NCBI GenBank assembly: GCA_022826965.1
Contig: JAJDTU010000005.1
Span: 1 to 64,000 of the forward strand
Length of the DNA: 64,000 nt
Reading direction: 5' to 3'
DNA from: Dehalococcoidia bacterium
Lineage (GTDB): Bacteria > Chloroflexota > Dehalococcoidia > Bin125
Shown here: in pieces, positions 60,554 to 64,000 of the stretch
Layout: each line of letters starts with the position of its first letter
Position numbering within the stretch: position 1 is the stretch's first letter
Translations under genes and position numbers: made by a program
The notes under the pieces: model-generated
Seen by the model: only the letters and a program-made list of their open reading frames with translations
Database searches by the model: none
What the model was told of the DNA's origin: nothing

Positions 60554-61879
60554 CTACAGTTGTTGGGCGTTGGTGAAGCGCCGGACGACCTCGAAGAGGA
60601 TCTGGATGCCGGTGTTCAGGCCTTCGATCGGCGTCCGCTCGTTGTGTCCGTGGACTCCGGAGGCGAGTGAGGCATCCATCAACGTGGGGACAAACCCGTA
60701 CGAGTGAACGCCGTGACGTCGCAGGACGCGGGAGTCGGTGAATCCAACACAGGTTGATGGAATGACCAGCGCGCCTTCGACTTGCTCTCGTACCACGTCC
60801 TCGATCACGCTGACCATCTCAGTCTCGAAGCTGCTTGACGGTCCCATGCTGCCAAAGACGACCTCGACGTTTACCTTTGCGTCGTCAATCACGTCGCGCA
60901 TGCTCTTGATGAAGTCGTCGTAGGATTCGCCCGGCAACAGGCGGCAATCGAGCGTGGCTTCGGCATCGGCAGGGATCACGTTGTGTTTGATCCCGCTTGT
61001 GGCGCCGGTGTTGGAGATGGTGTCCCGCGTGACGGCCGCAAAGGCCGGGTAGGTCTGGCAGAGTTTGCTGAAGCTGGGCGACGCACCGCCCCAGGCGTTC
61101 GCGTCGCGCATCCGCTGGATGGCCTCGGCGGTGTGCGGTTGCACGGTGACCGCGCGATCCCAGTTCTGAACGGCGAAGAGCGCTCGAACGAGTCGCTCGA
61201 CCGCGTTATCGCCGTGTGGCGTCGAGCCGTGGCCCGGCTGACCTTCGGCTCGAAGTTTGAGCCAGAGTGGCGACTTCTCCGAGGGCGAACAGGCGAACAC
61301 AGGCCGATTCGAGCCGAGCATGTTCAGCGCACCCATCCCGCCCTCGTTGAGCGCGAACTCGGGCTCGGTGATCCATTCCGGCTCATTCTGGTCGAGCCAC
61401 TCCATGCCGAACGACGAACCTGCCTCCTCGTCCGCCACGGCGAGGAAAACGATGTCGCGATTGGGGGTGAGATTCAGACGCCTGAACAGCAACATGACGA
61501 GCAGTTCGAGCGTGCCCATGCCCTTCATATCGAGCGCGCCGCGACCCCAGAGCATGCCGTCCTGTTCAACCGCTGCAAACGGGTCCACGTCCCAGAATTC
61601 CTCCTGGACCGGCACCACGTCGGTGTGGTTGAGGAGCATCAGGGGGCGTTGCTCACCCGTGCCGTGCAGACGGGTTCGCATCGATACCCGTCCAGGGCCG
61701 GCCTGTACGTATTCGCACTCGTAGCCCTCGGCCTCGAGGATCGGCGCGAGAAACTCGGCTGCGGCCTGCTCATTACCGGGCGGGTTGGACGTGTTGATCC
61801 GCAGATAGTCGCGCAAGACAGACGTGATCTCCGCCGTCACATCGTCCCAGTTGATGCCAAGTTGGGGTGTGGTGGTCAT
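60554..61879 (-). CDS. M20 family metallopeptidase
   Basis: Di-zinc amidohydrolase of 441 residues. Metal ligands and catalytic residues are visible: His85 and Asp87 in LNHTDVVP, Asp117 in GRGALDMKG, the Glu pair in VADEEAGSS, and a late His in GVHGHNERT. The lid/dimerisation domain (about 190-320, SPLWLKLRAEGQPGHGSTPHGDNAVERL) is complete. Relatives include ArgE/DapE, aminoacylase and carboxypeptidase G2, so it cleaves an N-acyl amino acid or dipeptide. The ATG is preceded by TATACT six bases upstream. Confidence 0.92.
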   Translation of the reverse strand: MTTTPQLGINWDDVTAEITSVLRDYLRINTSNPPGNEQAAAEFLAPILEAEGYECEYVQAGPGRVSMRTRLHGTGEQRPLMLLNHTDVVPVQEEFWDVDPFAAVEQDGMLWGRGALDMKGMGTLELLVMLLFRRLNLTPNRDIVFLAVADEEAGSSFGMEWLDQNEPEWITEPEFALNEGGMGALNMLGSNRPVFACSPSEKSPLWLKLRAEGQPGHGSTPHGDNAVERLVRALFAVQNWDRAVTVQPHTAEAIQRMRDANAWGGASPSFSKLCQTYPAFAAVTRDTISNTGATSGIKHNVIPADAEATLDCRLLPGESYDDFIKSMRDVIDDAKVNVEVVFGSMGPSSSFETEMVSVIEDVVREQVEGALVIPSTCVGFTDSRVLRRHGVHSYGFVPTLMDASLASGVHGHNERTPIEGLNTGIQILFEVVRRFTNAQQL

Positions 61880-61885
61880 GCTGCG

Positions 61886-61891
61886 AGTATA
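61886..61891 (-). promoter_or_regulatory. -10 hexamer TATACT, probable leaderless promoter
   Basis: TATACT on the minus strand ends six bases before the ATG at 61879. The same hexamer and spacing occur before the DUF3090 gene. Confidence 0.5.
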
Positions 61892-61909
61892 CGTACCAGG
61901 TCAGTGGAA

Positions 61910-62716
61910 TCAGTTCGATTCGGCCGCCTGTATGCGCTTCACTTCAGCAACAATCCGAGACATCAACTCGCCCGCCTTGTCGTGAATCGCAACGGCGCAG
62001 TATTGGGTAATGACTGTGGGATCGAGATTGACTTCGATCATCGGATGACCACGCTGGCCGACGGCGAAGGCGAAGTCTGCGGCAGGCGACACAACGGCCG
62101 TCGTGCCGACGAGAATCACGCAGTCCGCTTTGGACGACTCCTGATAGCAGCGCTGCAGGCAGTCGGGCGGAATCGGTTCTCCGAACATGACGGTGTCGGT
62201 CTTGACGATGCCGCCGCAGTGATCACAACGCGGTGGGAAGATCTCAGGGATCTCGTCGAACGGAGAGCGCGAGTTGCAGGCGATGCAGCGGAGCAGCGTC
62301 GAGCAGCCGTGAATCTCCGTCAGGCTGGCGGCGCCGGCGGCTCGATGTAGGCCGTCGACGTTCTGGGTGATGATGTGCTTGAGCACACCGATGCGCTCGA
62401 GTTCGGCCATCGCGTAGTGTGCGTCGTTCGGTTCCGCCTCGGCGATCGTCGCGGTGAGTTCGTCGGGGTTGCGCCGACGCTCGGCGACGCTCTGCCACCA
62501 CGCGGCTGGATCGGCGGAAAACTGTTCGTACTGATTCAGCGGCGGCTCGCCGTGCTTGGTCCAGAGGCCGTCCTTGCCTCGAAAGGTGGGGATCCCGGAT
62601 TCGGCGGAGATCCCGGCACCAGTGAGAGCGATGCAGTAGCGAGACTGTGCGAGCAGTCCGGCCGCTCGCTCGATCGAGTCCTGGTGCTGGTCTCGCGGAT
62701 CGGGCTGGGGGGACAT
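61910..62716 (-). CDS. cobB: Sir2-family NAD-dependent protein deacylase
   Basis: Sirtuin of 268 residues. The NAD motifs ALTGAGISAESGIPTFRG (from about 30) and QNVDGLHRAAG, the catalytic His136 in EIHG, and the structural zinc Cys144, Cys147, Cys164, Cys167 are all present. VGTTAVVSPAADFAF and EVNLDPT complete the Rossmann part. Residues for desuccinylation (Tyr-x2-Arg) are not evident, so deacetylation is likelier. It would reverse lysine acylation of enzymes such as acyl-CoA synthetases, several of which are encoded here. A short leader ORF and two hairpins lie upstream. Confidence 0.93.
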   Translation of the reverse strand: MSPQPDPRDQHQDSIERAAGLLAQSRYCIALTGAGISAESGIPTFRGKDGLWTKHGEPPLNQYEQFSADPAAWWQSVAERRRNPDELTATIAEAEPNDAHYAMAELERIGVLKHIITQNVDGLHRAAGAASLTEIHGCSTLLRCIACNSRSPFDEIPEIFPPRCDHCGGIVKTDTVMFGEPIPPDCLQRCYQESSKADCVILVGTTAVVSPAADFAFAVGQRGHPMIEVNLDPTVITQYCAVAIHDKAGELMSRIVAEVKRIQAAESN

Positions 62717-62742
62717 GTGTGGCGGTCTCTCAGATATGACAA

Positions 62743-62760
62743 CGCCCCCTGCCGGGGGCG
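62743..62760 (-). terminator. GC hairpin before the Sir2 gene (possible attenuator)
   Basis: On the minus strand CGCCCCC-GGCA-GGGGGCG forms a 7-bp stem followed by TTGTC. It sits between the leader ORF and the Sir2 start and could terminate leader transcription, though the T-run is weak. Confidence 0.55.
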
Positions 62761-62779
62761 CATCATCCTGTGTGCTTCA

Positions 62780-62797
62780 GGCTCCCTAACGGGAGCC
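62780..62797 (-). promoter_or_regulatory. Hairpin containing the leader ORF stop codon
   Basis: GGCTCCC-GTTA-GGGAGCC on the minus strand; the TAG stop of the leader ORF is at the loop-stem junction, so a ribosome finishing the peptide would open this hairpin. Confidence 0.5.
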
Positions 62798-62851
62798 AGG
62801 ACGATCGACTTGAAGTACTCCGTAAACGAGGTGAATGTTCAGCTTGCGCAT
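62786..62851 (-). CDS. Putative 21-residue leader peptide upstream of the Sir2 gene
   Basis: Short ORF (MRKLNIHLVYGV..., ending DRPGSR) with the strongest ribosome-binding site in the window, GGAGAGGAGGA, seven to eight bases before its ATG. A promoter (GTGACA-17-TACCAT) lies 30-60 bases upstream. Two hairpins follow: the first includes its stop codon and the second looks like a terminator before the Sir2 gene. The layout suggests translation-dependent attenuation, but the peptide has no run of one amino acid that would tell the signal. It could instead be a functional small protein. Confidence 0.5.
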   Translation of the reverse strand: MRKLNIHLVYGVLQVDRPGSR

Positions 62852-62882
62852 CGATTCCTCCTCTCCGTTCCCAACCGTCGTC

Positions 62883-62911
62883 ATGGTAACTGATTTGATC
62901 GAGGTTGTCAC
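62883..62911 (-). promoter_or_regulatory. Promoter for the leader ORF
   Basis: GTGACA (62906-62911) and TACCAT (62883-62888) on the minus strand with a 17-base spacer; five and four of six consensus matches. Transcription would start near 62876. Confidence 0.5.
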
Positions 62912-62996
62912 GCGCCGCCACGAGCTCCGTTCTCGGCTAAACTACCGACGTAACGAAGCCGCTCCGGACCTGTGCGTAGGCCGCTGGGAGTAGTCG

Positions 62997-64000
62997 ATGT
63001 CGAGGATCGCCCAGCCATTGGCCAACAGCCGATTCGGCGGTTGGGTGCTGGTCGAGAGTCCGCGGAGGCGTCCGGCGGATGGCGGGCAGCAATGGTCGTT
63101 GATGATTGTCGTCGCGGCGGCGTTGGTTGCGATGGCGGCGGTGGTGTTCGACATCCGCATCTCTCCGGGACGGGACACCGCAATCGTGCTGCCGTCACCG
63201 GTGAGCGTCGACTCGACCGAGGCCGCCACCGCTACGCAAGGCACCGTTGTGTCACCGGCCAACACGGCGACCGAACCCGCCGTCGCGGCGAGCGAGTCCA
63301 CCACGTCGACCTTGGTCGACCCACCGGCTCCATCAGGTCGGGAATCGGTGTCGCCCGCAAGCACGCAGACCGCGGTCGCGCCGCCGACCGCAGCGACGGG
63401 CCGCGATTCGTCCGAATCAACAGCTACCGCCGCTGCGGCCGCCAGCGAACAGGCTGCGTCCGCGACAGCCGAATCGGAGGTCGCCGCTCCGGCGTCCGCT
63501 GATGACCCGGCGTCGCGCATCCGCGAGTACCTCGGGCTCCACGCGGGGGCCCAGCTTCCCGTGTCGTTCAGCTACGAGGTGCAGCCTGGGGACACCGCGA
63601 GCAGCATTGCGGAGCGTTTCGGCCTGGAAGAAGCAACCGTTCTGTTCAACAACTGGGACATCTACAACCCGCACCTCCTGACTCCGGGCCAGCTACTGCA
63701 ACTGCCGCCGGTCAACGGCCTGGTCTACACCGTGCAGCCCGGCGACACGTTCGATGTGTTGATGGACAGATATCTGGCGGACCGCGACGCCACCCTGGGT
63801 TATCCGGCCAACGAAATTTCGAGTCCTCAACAGATCTTCGTCGGACAGCGGCTGTTGTTGGTCCATGGTTCAGCTTCGGTCGCGACGCCAGTCACATCGA
63901 CGGCCAGCCCCAGCCAACCGACGGCAACCTGGACGGAACCGCAGTTTGTCCTCTACCTGAGATACGACAAGATCAGCGACTACTTCGGCAGCCCGAGGGG
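62997..64000 (+). CDS. Membrane-anchored double-LysM protein, cut by the right window edge
   Basis: Open frame from the ATG at 62997 (GGGAG upstream) to the end of the window, 334 codons so far. A membrane helix at about 37-54 is followed by about 120 residues rich in Ala/Thr/Ser/Pro, a linker probably crossing the wall. Two LysM modules come next (FSYEVQPGDTASSIAERFGL...LTPGQLLQLPP and VYTVQPGDTFDVLMDRYL...IFVGQRLLLV). After another Thr/Pro/Ser-rich stretch, the last residues (KISDYFGSPRG) could be the start of a peptidase of the M23 type. It should bind peptidoglycan or a similar glycan. Confidence 0.82.
   Translation, partial: MSRIAQPLANSRFGGWVLVESPRRRPADGGQQWSLMIVVAAALVAMAAVVFDIRISPGRDTAIVLPSPVSVDSTEAATATQGTVVSPANTATEPAVAASESTTSTLVDPPAPSGRESVSPASTQTAVAPPTAATGRDSSESTATAAAAASEQAASATAESEVAAPASADDPASRIREYLGLHAGAQLPVSFSYEVQPGDTASSIAERFGLEEATVLFNNWDIYNPHLLTPGQLLQLPPVNGLVYTVQPGDTFDVLMDRYLADRDATLGYPANEISSPQQIFVGQRLLLVHGSASVATPVTSTASPSQPTATWTEPQFVLYLRYDKISDYFGSPR

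Overview
The window is a 64-kb piece of a GC-rich bacterial chromosome with no rRNA, tRNA, CRISPR array or insertion sequence that I could recognise. The gene content suggests a Chloroflexota-like heterotroph, possibly of the SAR202/Dehalococcoidia type. It has many paralogous CoA-transferases (CaiB/BaiF), thiolase-like/DUF35 pairs, short-chain dehydrogenases, nitroreductases, FMN enzymes and Q-rich lipoproteins, plus DUF3090 and DUF3105 proteins. This placement is an inference from family content; no marker gene is present.

Layout. 1-8.1 kb: truncated nudC, two thioredoxin-fold lipoproteins, a sulfurtransferase whose catalytic Cys codon is UGA, an S41 protease, a VOC protein, a FabD-like acyltransferase and a nitroreductase. 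8.1-12.5 kb: a minus-strand cluster (DUF3090, MFS, two GxxxG-repeat membrane proteins), then a peroxiredoxin whose peroxidatic Cys codon is UGA, an AT-rich island and two small zinc-binding proteins. 12.5-24.2 kb: MoaD-like carrier, crotonase, amidase, hydrolase, acyl-CoA ligase alpha-like protein, HMA protein, endonuclease IV, LysR/ferredoxin cluster, nitronate monooxygenase and a CaiB pair. 24.2-29.2 kb: hydrolase, giant FtsX-type permease and ATPase. 29.4-41.2 kb: hydratase, thiolase-like/DUF35/SDR cluster, a MacAB-like exporter with an unusually long adaptor, a second copy of the SDR, and another permease/ATPase pair. 41.3-49.5 kb: flavin protein, formyl-THF hydrolase-like protein, HTH protein, FmdB, HtpX-like protease, ion channel, AMP-forming acyl-CoA synthetase and carboxyltransferase. 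49.5-62.9 kb: a long minus-strand run (leader peptide, Sir2, M20 peptidase, enoyl reductase-like SDR, thiolase-like/DUF35, CaiB pair, DUF3105 pair, acyl-CoA ligase alpha, nitroreductase, DNA glycosylase, two hydroxyisobutyrate dehydrogenases). The right edge cuts a LysM protein.

How the genes fit together. The metabolic theme is activation and breakdown of carboxylic acids through CoA thioesters: CoA-transferases, acyl-CoA ligases, crotonase, SDRs, thiolase-like lyases and a hydratase. A redox-defence theme runs beside it: thioredoxin-fold lipoproteins, sulfurtransferase, peroxiredoxin and nitroreductases.

The strongest result is two genes in which an in-frame UGA sits exactly at the catalytic cysteine, each followed by uninterrupted conserved coding sequence and a hairpin. 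They are best read as selenoproteins, so conventional gene calling would truncate or miss them. Other structural signals are leaderless promoters (TANNNT about 6-7 bases before a start codon), duplicated stop-codon regions at convergent gene ends, and a short leader ORF with two hairpins before the Sir2 gene.
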